DNA from: an uncultured Muribaculaceae bacterium
GTDB lineage: Bacteria > Bacteroidota > Bacteroidia > Bacteroidales > Muribaculaceae
DNA length: 41,718 bases
Assembly: GCA_947632485.1 (NCBI GenBank)
Contig: CANRPJ010000026.1
Coordinates: 1-41,718 of the forward strand
Direction of reading: 5' to 3'
Position numbers and translations under genes: made by a program
Notes under the pieces: model-generated
The model's input: the letters and a program-made list of their open reading frames with translations, nothing else
What the model was told of the DNA's origin: nothing
Database searches by the model: none
Part shown: positions 34,526 through 41,718 of the stretch, piece after piece
Numbering within the stretch: the first letter of the stretch is position 1
How the letters are laid out: each line of letters begins with the position of its first letter

Positions 34526-35907
34526 TGCATCAACTGACACTTAAGGCTCCGTTCAGCCTCTCAGGAACCGGATTGCATACCGGACTGAAAATCACGGCCG
34601 TGTTTAATCCGGCACCTGCCAACCACGGATATAAATTTAAGAGAGTGGATCTCGAAGGCCAACCGGTGGTCGACGCTGTAGCCGAAAATGTTGTGGATAC
34701 GACCCGCGGCACAGTAATAGGACGCAACGACGCCAGAATAAGCACGATAGAACATGCTCTTGCTGCTCTGTACGCATTGGGCGTAGACAACTGTCTGATT
34801 GAAGTTGACGCTCCTGAAATGCCGATACTTGACGGTAGCGCCTATCCCTATGTGAAGAAAATCGAGGAGGTAGGTCTCGAAGAGCAGAATGAGGATAAAG
34901 ACTTCTATATCATAAAGCAAAAGACCTCTGTGCGCGATGAGGAAACGGGATCGGTAATAACCGTTTACCCCGACGATCATTTCAGCGTGCAGGCTATGGT
35001 AGAGTATGATTCTCCAGTGATTCCCAACCAGTTTGCCATGCTCGACGATCTGGCTGATTTCAAGAATGAAGTGGCCGGCGCGCGCACATTTGTGTTTGTA
35101 CGCGAGATAGAACCGCTTCTGGAGGCCGGTCTGATTCGCGGCGGAGATCTGGAGAATGCCATAGTGATTTATGATCAGGAGATAGATCAGGCTAAGGTAG
35201 ACCATATCTGCGAAGTGGTGGGAGCTCCTCACATGAATCTCGACCACCTCGGCTATATCAATCCCATTCCTCTTAAATGGGATAATGAGCCGGCAAGGCA
35301 TAAACTGATGGACGTGATCGGCGATATGGCGCTTATCGGCCGCCCGCTGAAAGGCAGAGTGGTAGCAGTGCGTCCGGGTCATACGGTCAACAACAAGTTC
35401 ACGCGTATGCTCCGCAAGGAGGTGAAGCATACGGAGGTGCAGGCACCGATGTATGATCCCAATAAGGAGCCGATTATCGACATCATGGGCATTCGTAGCA
35501 GGATTCCTCACCGCTATCCCTTCCTGCTTGTGGATAAGGTGATAGAGATTGACCGTAAGCATGTAGTGGCGGTTAAGAATGTGACTACCAACGAACCATT
35601 CTTCCAGGGTCATTTCCCTCAGGAGCCGGTCATGCCGGGTGTGCTGATCGTAGAAGCTATGGCGCAGGCTGCCGCTGTGCTTGTGCTTAATTTCCTTGAT
35701 GAGCCAGAGAAATATTCCACCTACTTCCTGAAGATTGATAATGTGAAATTCAGGCAGAAGGTAGTGCCCGGTAATACGCTGCTGCTCAGCGTATCGCTTA
35801 TGACTGAGATTCGCCGCGGCACAGCCGTTGTAAAAGGTTATGCGTTTGTAGGCGAGAAGGTGGTGACTGGAGCCGAATTTATGGCTCAGATTATCAAAAA
35901 CAAATAA
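34525..35907 (+). CDS. lpxC/fabZ: Bifunctional UDP-3-O-acyl-GlcNAc deacetylase / hydroxyacyl-ACP dehydratase (LpxC-FabZ)
   Basis: A 460-residue fusion characteristic of Bacteroidetes. Residues 1-300 are LpxC, the zinc deacetylase that commits to lipid A. Zinc ligands are His77 (TIEHALA), His259 and Asp263 (HKLMDVIGD), and Glu76 and His286 are likely catalytic. Residues about 315-460 are FabZ with a hot-dog fold; its active site is His363 in GHFPQEPVMPG and Glu377 in VEAMAQ, for dehydrating 3-hydroxyacyl-ACP. One protein thus holds the enzyme drawing on hydroxyacyl chains for lipid A and the one sending them to fatty acids. It overlaps the lpxD stop by one base. Confidence 0.97.
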   Translation: MHQLTLKAPFSLSGTGLHTGLKITAVFNPAPANHGYKFKRVDLEGQPVVDAVAENVVDTTRGTVIGRNDARISTIEHALAALYALGVDNCLIEVDAPEMPILDGSAYPYVKKIEEVGLEEQNEDKDFYIIKQKTSVRDEETGSVITVYPDDHFSVQAMVEYDSPVIPNQFAMLDDLADFKNEVAGARTFVFVREIEPLLEAGLIRGGDLENAIVIYDQEIDQAKVDHICEVVGAPHMNLDHLGYINPIPLKWDNEPARHKLMDVIGDMALIGRPLKGRVVAVRPGHTVNNKFTRMLRKEVKHTEVQAPMYDPNKEPIIDIMGIRSRIPHRYPFLLVDKVIEIDRKHVVAVKNVTTNEPFFQGHFPQEPVMPGVLIVEAMAQAAAVLVLNFLDEPEKYSTYFLKIDNVKFRQKVVPGNTLLLSVSLMTEIRRGTAVVKGYAFVGEKVVTGAEFMAQIIKNK

Positions 35908-35937
35908 AACCATCCCTTACGGAAAAACCGAAAAGAG

Positions 35938-36729
35938 ATGACAAATAAAGAAGCGAACCGCGGGATGTGTTCGGTGCATCCCGGCGCCAAGATAGGCGAA
36001 GGAGTGAAGATCGGCGATTTCAGCGTGATTCACGATGATGTGGAAATCGGCGACGGCACTGAGATCGCAAGCAATGTTGTGATCTTCCCCAAATCGCGTA
36101 TTGGCAAGAATGTAAAGATTTTCCCCGGTGCCGTGGTAGGGGCAATTCCTCAGGATTTGAAATTCCATGGAGAGGAGACCTATGCATATATCGGCGACGG
36201 CACAACCCTAAGGGAGTGCGTGACCGTGAATCGCGGTACGGCTGCCAAAGGAGAGACACGCGTGGGTAAAAATTGCCTTTTGATGGCGTATACCCATATA
36301 GCCCACGACTGCCGAATCGGCGATAATGTGATTATCTCCAATGCCTGCCAGCTCGGCGGCGAGGTGCAGGTAGACGACAGGGCTGTGATCGGCGGAGGCA
36401 GCCTGATCCATCAGTTCTGCCATCTTGGCAAGAACATAATGCTTCAGGGGGGCGCTCTGGTCAATAAGGATATTCCGCCGTTTGTAAAAGCGGCAAGGGA
36501 GCCTATCAGCTATGTGGGCCTTAATACGATCGGCCTCCACAGGAATGGCTACAGCAGCGAGCAGATATCAATAATCTCGGAAGTCTACAGGATTCTGTAT
36601 CTGAGTGATTTGAATGTTACGAATGCTGTGGCTCAGATTCTGAAAACGCTTCCTCAGTCGGATCTGCGTGATGAAATAGTAGATTTCGTGACTCATAGTG
36701 ATCGCGGAATTATCCGGTCGGCAGTCTGA
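35938..36729 (+). CDS. lpxA: UDP-N-acetylglucosamine acyltransferase LpxA
   Basis: Catalyses the first lipid A step, transferring a 3-hydroxyacyl chain from ACP to UDP-GlcNAc. The 263-residue protein is a left-handed beta-helix of hexapeptide repeats (about 10-190) followed by a helical C-terminus. The conserved LLMAYTHIAHDCRIGDN segment carries the catalytic His, and GLNTIGLHRNGYS is the family signature near the acyl-chain ruler. The sequence starts 30 bases after lpxC/fabZ, which completes a compact lipid A operon. The stop lies inside a tandem 13-base duplication. Confidence 0.97.
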   Translation: MTNKEANRGMCSVHPGAKIGEGVKIGDFSVIHDDVEIGDGTEIASNVVIFPKSRIGKNVKIFPGAVVGAIPQDLKFHGEETYAYIGDGTTLRECVTVNRGTAAKGETRVGKNCLLMAYTHIAHDCRIGDNVIISNACQLGGEVQVDDRAVIGGGSLIHQFCHLGKNIMLQGGALVNKDIPPFVKAAREPISYVGLNTIGLHRNGYSSEQISIISEVYRILYLSDLNVTNAVAQILKTLPQSDLRDEIVDFVTHSDRGIIRSAV

Positions 36730-36750
36730 CTTTATTATCTGACTTTATTA
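36725..36750 (+). repeat. Tandem 13-base duplication across the lpxA stop
   Basis: TCTGACTTTATTA occurs twice in a row without a mismatch (36725-36737 and 36738-36750). The first copy contains the lpxA TGA stop. It looks like a recent slippage duplication and does not change the protein. Confidence 0.9.
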
Positions 36751-36772
36751 GAGGAATACTTACTATAGAGGT

Positions 36773-36816
36773 CTCTTGTCGTAGATTAGATGCGGCAAGG
36801 GGCTTTTGTTTTTTGA
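36773..36816 (+). terminator. Probable terminator of the lpx operon
   Basis: Stem ctcttgtcg / cggcaaggg (36773-36781 and 36793-36801) with two G-T pairs is followed by GCTTTTGTTTTTTG. It lies 44 bases after the lpxA stop. Confidence 0.6.
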
Positions 36817-36828
36817 TTTGTTGAGCCG

Positions 36829-36860
36829 TTTGCGCCATTCGTGTATTTTCACTTACTTTG
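36829..36860 (+). promoter_or_regulatory. Promoter of asnA
   Basis: TTTG (36829-36832), 20 bases, then TTACTTTG (36853-36860), one mismatch from TAnnTTTG. The leader to the ATG at 36950 is about 85 bases. Confidence 0.6.
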
Positions 36861-36949
36861 TGCCCGAGAAATGAATATGGAGGTGATTCTCCATGGTAAA
36901 GTGTAACGCAAGGGTAGCTCCGGCTACTGATTGCATTATCAATAGGGTT

Positions 36950-37984
36950 ATGGCATTGATAATTCCGCAGCGCTATCAGCGCAAACTTTTGGCCGAAACT
37001 ACAGAAGTGGCCATAAAGACGATAAAAGAAGCCTTTCAGGTGCGCTTGTCGGAGGCTTTGAACCTTCGTAGGGTAACGGCGCCGCTTTTCGTAATGTCGG
37101 GTACCGGACTCAACGATGATCTCAACGGCACGGAACGTGCAGTGGCCTTCCCGGTAAAGGCTATGGGTGACCGTCGTGCCGAAGTAGTGCATTCGTTGGC
37201 TAAATGGAAGCGAGCTAAACTGGGCGCCTACGGAGTGGCTCCGGGCTTCGGCATCTATACCGATATGAATGCTATCAGGGCTGATGAAGAGCTTGACAAT
37301 CTGCATTCCCTTTATGTAGATCAATGGGACTGGGAGCAGGTGATCCGTGAGGAAGACCGCAATCTTGATTACCTCAAGGAAGTGGTGAGAAAAATCTATC
37401 AGGCTGTAAGGCAGACTGAAAGAGATGTGTATCACCGATTTCCGCACATTACTCCCAGGCTTCCCGAGGAGATAGTATTCGTGCATTCACAGGAACTTGC
37501 TGACCGCTATCCGGAGCTTACGCCGCAGGAACGCGAATTTCAGGCAGCTAAAGAGCACGGAGCGATATTCCTGATAGGTATAGGTGCTGACCTCACAGAT
37601 GGGAAACCTCATGACGGAAGAGCTCCGGACTACGACGACTGGATTACGGAAAATTCTGATGGATACCTTGGCCTTAACGGCGATATCATCGTATGGGACT
37701 CCGTGCTTGGCCGCGGTGTAGAGCTCTCTTCGATGGGCATTCGCGTGAGTCCGGAATCATTGAGAAAGCAGCTTGAGATCCGAGGCTGCCCGGAAAGAGC
37801 TAATCTGGAGTTTCACAAAAGACTTCTGGCAGGGGAGTATCCATATTCGATCGGCGGCGGAATAGGGCAGAGCCGCCTCTGTATGTATCTTCTTCAGAAA
37901 GCTCATATTGGCGAAGTGCAGGCAAGCATCTGGCCTCAGGAGCAGATTGAGGCTTGCTCAAAGGCGGGGATTGAGCTCCTTTAA
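36950..37984 (+). CDS. asnA: Aspartate-ammonia ligase (asparagine synthetase A)
   Basis: Makes asparagine from aspartate, ammonia and ATP in the cytoplasm; the fold is related to class II aminoacyl-tRNA synthetases. From the ATG at 36950 the protein has 344 residues, the normal family length. Family landmarks are SGTGLNDDLNGTERAVAF near residues 50-67, KWKRAKLGAYG, LHSLYVDQWDWEQVI, and the C-terminal GGGIGQSRLCMYLL class-II-type motif 3. An in-frame upstream ATG at 36893 would add 19 residues without family support. It has its own promoter and converges on the Crp-family gene with a 13-base gap. Confidence 0.96.
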   Translation: MALIIPQRYQRKLLAETTEVAIKTIKEAFQVRLSEALNLRRVTAPLFVMSGTGLNDDLNGTERAVAFPVKAMGDRRAEVVHSLAKWKRAKLGAYGVAPGFGIYTDMNAIRADEELDNLHSLYVDQWDWEQVIREEDRNLDYLKEVVRKIYQAVRQTERDVYHRFPHITPRLPEEIVFVHSQELADRYPELTPQEREFQAAKEHGAIFLIGIGADLTDGKPHDGRAPDYDDWITENSDGYLGLNGDIIVWDSVLGRGVELSSMGIRVSPESLRKQLEIRGCPERANLEFHKRLLAGEYPYSIGGGIGQSRLCMYLLQKAHIGEVQASIWPQEQIEACSKAGIELL

Positions 37985-37994
37985 GGAGCTTTCC
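37974..37994. terminator. Short hairpin between asnA and the convergent crp-family gene
   Basis: AGCTCC (37974-37979) and GGAGCT (37985-37990) form a six-pair stem over the asnA stop codon, followed by TTCCCC. It is short and the T run is poor, so termination is only possible. Confidence 0.35.
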
Positions 37995-37997
37995 CCA

Positions 37998-38699
37998 TCA
38001 GCCGAATTTGGAGATTTTCCGGAGTTGAGGCTCGTTGATGATCTTGATTCGGCGACCGTCGACAAAGATCAGTTTCTCCTCCACAAAAACTGCAAGCGTA
38101 CGGATCGCATTGGAGGTGGTCATGTTAGAGAGGCTTGCTAAATCCTCGCGGCTCATGTAAATGCGCAGCGACATGCCGTCTTCCTCGTAGCCATAATTGG
38201 AGGCGAGGATAAGGAGGGCTTCGGCGAGGCGACCGCGTATATGCTTTTGTGTAAGGTTTACGATCTTGGTATCCGAGCCTCCGAGATTGCGCGAAAGCTC
38301 ATGAATGAAAAACATAGCCAGATCATTGTTTTTCCTTATCAGCTTCTCTACAAGCTCCATAGGAACGCAGCCGAGAGTAGAGGCCTCGAATGCGGCAGCC
38401 GACGACACGTAGGTTTCGCGCGCAAAATATGCCCGGTATCCGAAATACTGAAGCGGGCGATACAGACGCAGAATCTGCACCCTGTCGCCCACGCCGCTTT
38501 TATACATCTTCACCTTTCCATTGAGCAGGCACCACAAGAATTCCGGATCATCTTTCTCACCATAGATGATCTGGTTTTTCTTAAAATGCTGCACGGAAAA
38601 ATTGTCAATGATTTCTCTTTTCTCATCGGGCCTCAGCACAGCCCAAATCTCCGACATATCCTCGCTGACAATCTGCTCAAGATCGCTTTTTTTAATCAT
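37998..38699 (-). CDS. Crp/Fnr family transcriptional regulator
   Basis: A 233-residue regulator with an N-terminal cyclic-nucleotide-binding-like beta-roll (about 30-115) and a C-terminal winged helix (about 150-225). The recognition region is SREDLASLSNMTTSNAIRTL (183-202). There is no Fnr-type N-terminal Cys cluster, and the canonical cAMP-binding R-S-A motif is not obvious, so the ligand is unknown. An in-frame start as far as 38879 exists, but the promoter at 38740-38771 lies inside that extension. The ATG at 38699 is therefore preferred. That ATG overlaps the stop of a 13-codon leader frame by four bases. Confidence 0.92.
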   Translation of the reverse strand: MIKKSDLEQIVSEDMSEIWAVLRPDEKREIIDNFSVQHFKKNQIIYGEKDDPEFLWCLLNGKVKMYKSGVGDRVQILRLYRPLQYFGYRAYFARETYVSSAAAFEASTLGCVPMELVEKLIRKNNDLAMFFIHELSRNLGGSDTKIVNLTQKHIRGRLAEALLILASNYGYEEDGMSLRIYMSREDLASLSNMTTSNAIRTLAVFVEEKLIFVDGRRIKIINEPQLRKISKFG

Positions 38700-38737
38700 A
38701 CGCGTCCCATAATCTTCATTACCTCGGCTTTCATCAT
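38696..38737 (-). CDS. Putative 13-residue leader peptide of the crp-family gene
   Basis: Directly after the -7 box, ATGATG opens a 13-codon frame reading MMKAEVMKIMGRV. Its TGA overlaps the regulator's ATG (ATGA). The first ATG begins two bases and the second five bases after the box, so the peptide would be made from a nearly leaderless message. Termination-reinitiation could couple it to the regulator. Its translation is unproven; its short length means chance is a real alternative. Confidence 0.35.
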   Translation of the reverse strand: MMKAEVMKIMGRV

Positions 38738-38739
38738 AG

Positions 38740-38771
38740 CAAAGGTAACAATTTTGCGCAGATATTACAAA
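38740..38771 (-). promoter_or_regulatory. Promoter of the crp-family gene
   Basis: TTTG (38771-38768), 20 bases, then TACCTTTG (38747-38740) on the minus strand: a full consensus match. It fixes the start of the regulator downstream of 38735. Confidence 0.85.
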
Positions 38772-38839
38772 TTCTGATTGTGGAGCGTCGTAAAAGAGAT
38801 GAAAAAAGTCAGATGGAGGTAAAATTTTTCCGTGATTCC

Positions 38840-38870
38840 TTTGCGGGATTAAAAAAAAGCAGTAACTTTG
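38840..38870 (+). promoter_or_regulatory. Promoter of tRNA-Gln
   Basis: TTTG (38840-38843), 19 bases, then TAACTTTG (38863-38870), a full consensus match, about 49 bases ahead of the mature tRNA. Confidence 0.85.
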
Positions 38871-38919
38871 CATCGTCAAAATCGGAGAGGCGCTCAGAGG
38901 AGCGCGGAGATTTGGAAAT

Positions 38920-38990
38920 TGCCTTGTGGTGTAATGGTAGCACGCAGGTTTCTGGCACCTTTAGTGAGGGTTCGAATCCTTCCAAGGCAA
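38920..38990 (+). tRNA. tRNA-Gln (anticodon CTG)
   Basis: Acceptor stem TGCCTTG pairs with CAAGGCA, including the U1-A72 pair typical of glutamine tRNAs. The anticodon loop TTCTGGC (38950-38956) carries CTG, reading CAG codons. The T-loop is TTCGAAT. The outermost anticodon-stem pair is a C-T mismatch; the other four pairs are normal. CCA is not encoded. Confidence 0.95.
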
Positions 38991-38998
38991 CTAAGAGA

Positions 38999-39029
38999 AA
39001 GAGCTGAGTCATTGCGACTTGGTTCTTTT
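38999..39029 (+). terminator. Probable terminator of tRNA-Gln
   Basis: A 12-pair stem with three G-T pairs (38999-39010 and 39016-39027) and a five-base loop ends in TTTTG, eight bases after the tRNA. Confidence 0.6.
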
Positions 39030-39119
39030 GTCGTTATATGTGTAAGCCCTTTCGCTGTTCCGGATCCGTCTCCACTAGTTCCCGGATTGTCTGAAAAAAC
39101 ACGGATAATAGCTCTGAAA

Positions 39120-39151
39120 TTTGGTGATCCTTAAATAATTGCTTAAGTTTG
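39120..39151 (+). promoter_or_regulatory. Promoter of the GLPGLI / TonB-type pair
   Basis: TTTG (39120-39123), 20 bases, then TAAGTTTG (39144-39151), a full consensus match, 30 bases before the ATG at 39182. Confidence 0.8.
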
Positions 39152-39181
39152 CGTGTAGATTTAGACCTGACAACCTCTGTA

Positions 39182-40030
39182 ATGAATAAGGCGCTAACCC
39201 TAATAGTAGTTCTTCTGATGGAAGCGCAAACTATGAATGCGCAGTTTCACTCTGATGGTGACGTAAGAAGGTTTGAACCGGATCCAGTAGAAATAGTGGA
39301 TACCTCGAGACTTGAGGTGATTTACGAATACTGGAGGAGAGATACTGTGCTTGATGAAGCGAAATCAGATTTAGATATACTTTGTATCGGTTCACATTCG
39401 AGTCTGTACAGCAGTTACGGAGACTATCGGTGCGATTCAATCCGGGAAGCCATGTATCCTGATGGCTGCACCATAAATCAATATGGTTTTATCCTGCAGA
39501 ATGAGAAAAGACATTCTAATTGGACGTTCAAGGATTATGAGTCCGGGCAACTTACCGACCGCGTAAGCGCCTCCTGGGAGGGCTACAAATATTCGGAACC
39601 GATACCGGAATTCGACTGGGAGATTACTGAGGAGACCGGGAAGATAAGAGGGCTGCCTTGCCGGAAAGCGGAAGCTGATTTCAGAGGGCGCCATTGGATA
39701 GTATGGTATTCCGAAGAGATTCCGGTATCCGACGGCCCATGGAAATTTCAGGGCTTACCGGGTTTGGTAGTCTATGCAAGTGATGCTGACCGCGAGCAGA
39801 CATTCGCATTATGCAGCGTGAGGAAAGCGGCAAAGCCGATCGGGGTGGTGCAGGATGGTGCTTATAAAACCTCGCGCGAAAGAGCGCTGAAACAAGTTGA
39901 GACCACTTCTCTTGATTATGGCGCCGCATTCAAGATGGCCGGAATTTTTCTAAAAGGTGAAAACGGAGAGGATATGGTAGAAGATCTATCGGGACGACGT
40001 GGTTTCTATGCCCCTCTGGAGAGAGAATAG
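39182..40030 (+). CDS. GLPGLI family protein
   Basis: A 282-residue exported protein of the GLPGLI family, found almost only in Bacteroidetes and of unknown function. A signal peptide ends near MNAQ (21). The central region has ETGKIRGLPCRKAEADFRGR (151-170) and IVWYSEEIP, leading to the family motif GPWKFQGLPGLVVYAS (185-200). Four Cys occur between residues 68 and 205. The ATG at 39182 is preferred: the in-frame TTG at 39149 lies in the -7 box. The downstream TonB-type gene starts one base after its stop, so the two are co-transcribed and probably act together at the outer membrane. Confidence 0.93.
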   Translation: MNKALTLIVVLLMEAQTMNAQFHSDGDVRRFEPDPVEIVDTSRLEVIYEYWRRDTVLDEAKSDLDILCIGSHSSLYSSYGDYRCDSIREAMYPDGCTINQYGFILQNEKRHSNWTFKDYESGQLTDRVSASWEGYKYSEPIPEFDWEITEETGKIRGLPCRKAEADFRGRHWIVWYSEEIPVSDGPWKFQGLPGLVVYASDADREQTFALCSVRKAAKPIGVVQDGAYKTSRERALKQVETTSLDYGAAFKMAGIFLKGENGEDMVEDLSGRRGFYAPLERE

Positions 40031-40031
40031 A

Positions 40032-41718
40032 ATGCGAAGACTTGGCATCCTCCTCATATTGATATTCTTGGTTATCAACGCTGGAGCTCAGGAAAAAAGA
40101 GTAGTGACCGGTACTGTAACTGAGACAGGTGGCAATGCTGTGGGAGGAGCTGTGGTGAAGGCTTTGGGCGATAAGGGTAAGTTGCTCGGCTTCGCCACGA
40201 GTACACCGAAAGGAGATTTCAGGTTGAGGATTCCGGCTGATGCAAAGGGGGTGAGGGTGGCTTTTGCCGCTATGGGGTTTGCGGCTGATACTTTAGCGCT
40301 TGCTGACGGTGCGGAACAACTTGATGTTATAATGCTTCCGGCAGCTTTCGAGCTTCCTGAGGTGAAGGCGCAGTTGCCGGCAATCCGCTCGCGTGGAGAT
40401 ACTCTGAAATATAGCGTAGACGCCTTCAAATCAGATGCTGACCGCACGATCGAAGATGTGATCCGAAAGCTCCCCGGTGTTGACGTTAGCGGCGACGGAA
40501 CGATCAGGTATCAAGGTAAAAGCATCAGTAATTTCTATATCGAGGGGCTCGATATGCTTAAGGGTCGCTACTCGCTGGCCACGCGCAACGTGAAGCCTGA
40601 CGATATCGCGACGGTAGACATTTACGAGAATCATCAGGCTCAGAGGGTGCTCCAGGGAATCGTGCCGAGCGACGACGCCGCGATGAATCTCACGCTGAAA
40701 AACAAGAGCATGCTCCGGCCTGTAGGCAATGCAAAAGCCGGAGTGGGAGTTGGCACTGATGGATCCGGACTTTGGCTCGGGGAACTTTTCACAATGCTGA
40801 TCGGGCCGGGAAGCCAAATGATGGTTACTGCGAAGGGTAATAATTCAGGAAGTAATTATAACTCAGAGCTGAAGAATCATTTAGATGAGTCATCAGGACT
40901 CTCTACTCATGCGTCAGGGCTTTTCCCTTCTTTGCCTTTCGGAAGCGCTCCTTTGCCAGGCAACCGCTATTTTCGCAACCGTTCTTTCGGAGCTTCTGCC
41001 AATGCCGCATGGAAGTTAAGTGAAACTAAAACCGTAACAGCTTGGGCTGATTTCAGCAGCGACCGCAATTCCTTTTCCAACTCCGAGACGATCGACTATG
41101 CAGGAGTGGAGGAGGAGCTGAGTCATTTCCAGCAGGAGGTATCTAATAATCTCAAAAGCGAGAATATCAACGGCCAGTTATCTTTTCAGGATAACTCCAA
41201 GAGTGTTTTCATCGATGAGAAGCTGTTTTTCAACGCCGCTTTCATGAACAACCGATATGATCTGTATTCCAACCGGGAGCGTGTGGGTCAGAGAGTGCGT
41301 GCAGATGAATATAAGCTTTACAACAGTCTGGAAGCCACTCTGCGCAGCGGCAAGAAAGTTTGGCGTCTGAAATCAGATATATCAGTGGGAAACTTGCCTG
41401 TGGGGCTACTGACCGGCTACGATGAGGCTACGTCGGCTCTCTTCCTCAGCCAGTCGGCTAAAGCCACCCAGTTCTTCACTGATGAGACCGCCAACTGCTC
41501 ATGGGCATTAGGCGGCAGGTGGGTGTTGGGAGTAGAAGCGGGCTTTATGGCTGACTGGAGCGATCTGCGCTCATTGCGCACTGATGCTTCTGTGGCCGAG
41601 AATAACGATGATTCAGGCTATAAGATGCAGGCAAGTGTTTCGCCAACATTGCAGTGGACCCCGGCTGCACGCACTACAGTCACATTCAGAGTCCCAGTAA
41701 AGGCCTTGTTCCTGCGTT
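40032..41718 (+). CDS. TonB-dependent-receptor-like outer-membrane protein, 3' end outside window
   Basis: The frame is open from the ATG at 40032 to the right edge (562 codons), so the gene is partial only because of the window. A signal peptide ends near NAGAQ (about 18). A carboxypeptidase-regulatory-like domain follows (about 22-100). A plug-like segment comes next, with IEDVIRKLPGVDVSGDGTIRY and IYENHQAQRVLQ, and then the start of a long beta-barrel. It pairs with the GLPGLI gene one base upstream, an arrangement common in Bacteroidetes. Cargo is unknown, and a transport role rather than a scaffold role is not shown. Confidence 0.88.
   Translation, partial: MRRLGILLILIFLVINAGAQEKRVVTGTVTETGGNAVGGAVVKALGDKGKLLGFATSTPKGDFRLRIPADAKGVRVAFAAMGFAADTLALADGAEQLDVIMLPAAFELPEVKAQLPAIRSRGDTLKYSVDAFKSDADRTIEDVIRKLPGVDVSGDGTIRYQGKSISNFYIEGLDMLKGRYSLATRNVKPDDIATVDIYENHQAQRVLQGIVPSDDAAMNLTLKNKSMLRPVGNAKAGVGVGTDGSGLWLGELFTMLIGPGSQMMVTAKGNNSGSNYNSELKNHLDESSGLSTHASGLFPSLPFGSAPLPGNRYFRNRSFGASANAAWKLSETKTVTAWADFSSDRNSFSNSETIDYAGVEEELSHFQQEVSNNLKSENINGQLSFQDNSKSVFIDEKLFFNAAFMNNRYDLYSNRERVGQRVRADEYKLYNSLEATLRSGKKVWRLKSDISVGNLPVGLLTGYDEATSALFLSQSAKATQFFTDETANCSWALGGRWVLGVEAGFMADWSDLRSLRTDASVAENNDDSGYKMQASVSPTLQWTPAARTTVTFRVPVKALFLR

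Noticed and set aside
34561..35913. Open frame of 450 codons on the minus strand over lpxC/fabZ
   Set aside because: Antisense shadow of a gene with complete motifs in both fused domains.
38700..38879. 60-residue N-terminal extension of the Crp-family regulator containing several Cys
   Set aside because: A full consensus promoter lies inside it, so an Fnr-type Cys cluster is not supported.

Overview
The window is a chromosomal segment from a Bacteroidales bacterium. The support is direct: a fused LpxC/FabZ gene, a GLPGLI-family protein next to a large TonB-type protein, a methylmalonyl-CoA decarboxylase operon, and the phylum's own promoter pattern (TTTG, 19-20 bases, TAnnTTTG) upstream of many genes. 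Base composition looks close to half G+C, which with the gut-type gene content suggests a Muribaculaceae-like lineage; that family-level guess is inference. No phage, insertion sequence, CRISPR array or rRNA operon was seen, and no gene-free stretch exceeds 300 bases.

Layout. 1-7.5 kb, minus strand: tRNA-Gly(GCC), a secreted class A beta-lactamase of the CfxA/CblA/PER type, an S9 prolyl-oligopeptidase-family lipoprotein, then uvrB-ygiQ. 7.5-11.2 kb, plus strand: a secreted M28 metallopeptidase, then a stand-alone NRPS-type adenylation enzyme followed by a GNAT acetyltransferase with no carrier protein in sight. 11.3-16.6 kb, minus strand: a Fur-family regulator, an outer-membrane TonB-type receptor with an unusual His-rich tail, and a GH3 beta-glucosidase. 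16.7-22.0 kb, plus strand: the valine/isoleucine operon ilvD-ilvB-ilvN-ilvC. 22.1-22.9 kb: an AT-rich MNT/HepT pair and tRNA-Ala(GGC). 23-28.6 kb: tpx, a Gfo/Idh/MocA oxidoreductase, clpB, a pRiA4b ORF-3-like protein and an unknown small protein.

28.7-33.3 kb, minus strand, is a succinate-to-propionate module: methylmalonyl-CoA epimerase, carboxyltransferase, an OadG-like subunit fused to a lamin-tail domain, a biotin carrier and the Na+-pumping beta subunit. 33.5-36.7 kb, plus strand, is lpxD-lpxC/fabZ-lpxA for lipid A. It is followed by asnA, a convergent Crp/Fnr-family regulator, tRNA-Gln(CTG), a GLPGLI protein and a TonB-type protein that runs off the right edge.

The most promising leads are: (1) the orphan adenylation/GNAT pair, whose hand-aligned specificity pocket holds two acidic residues; (2) the Fur-receptor unit, with a His-rich extension beyond the receptor's last beta-strand and a palindrome over the receptor promoter; (3) a 13-codon leader frame that overlaps the Crp-family start by four bases; (4) uvrB and fur, whose start codons lie so close to the -7 box that their transcripts should be nearly leaderless.
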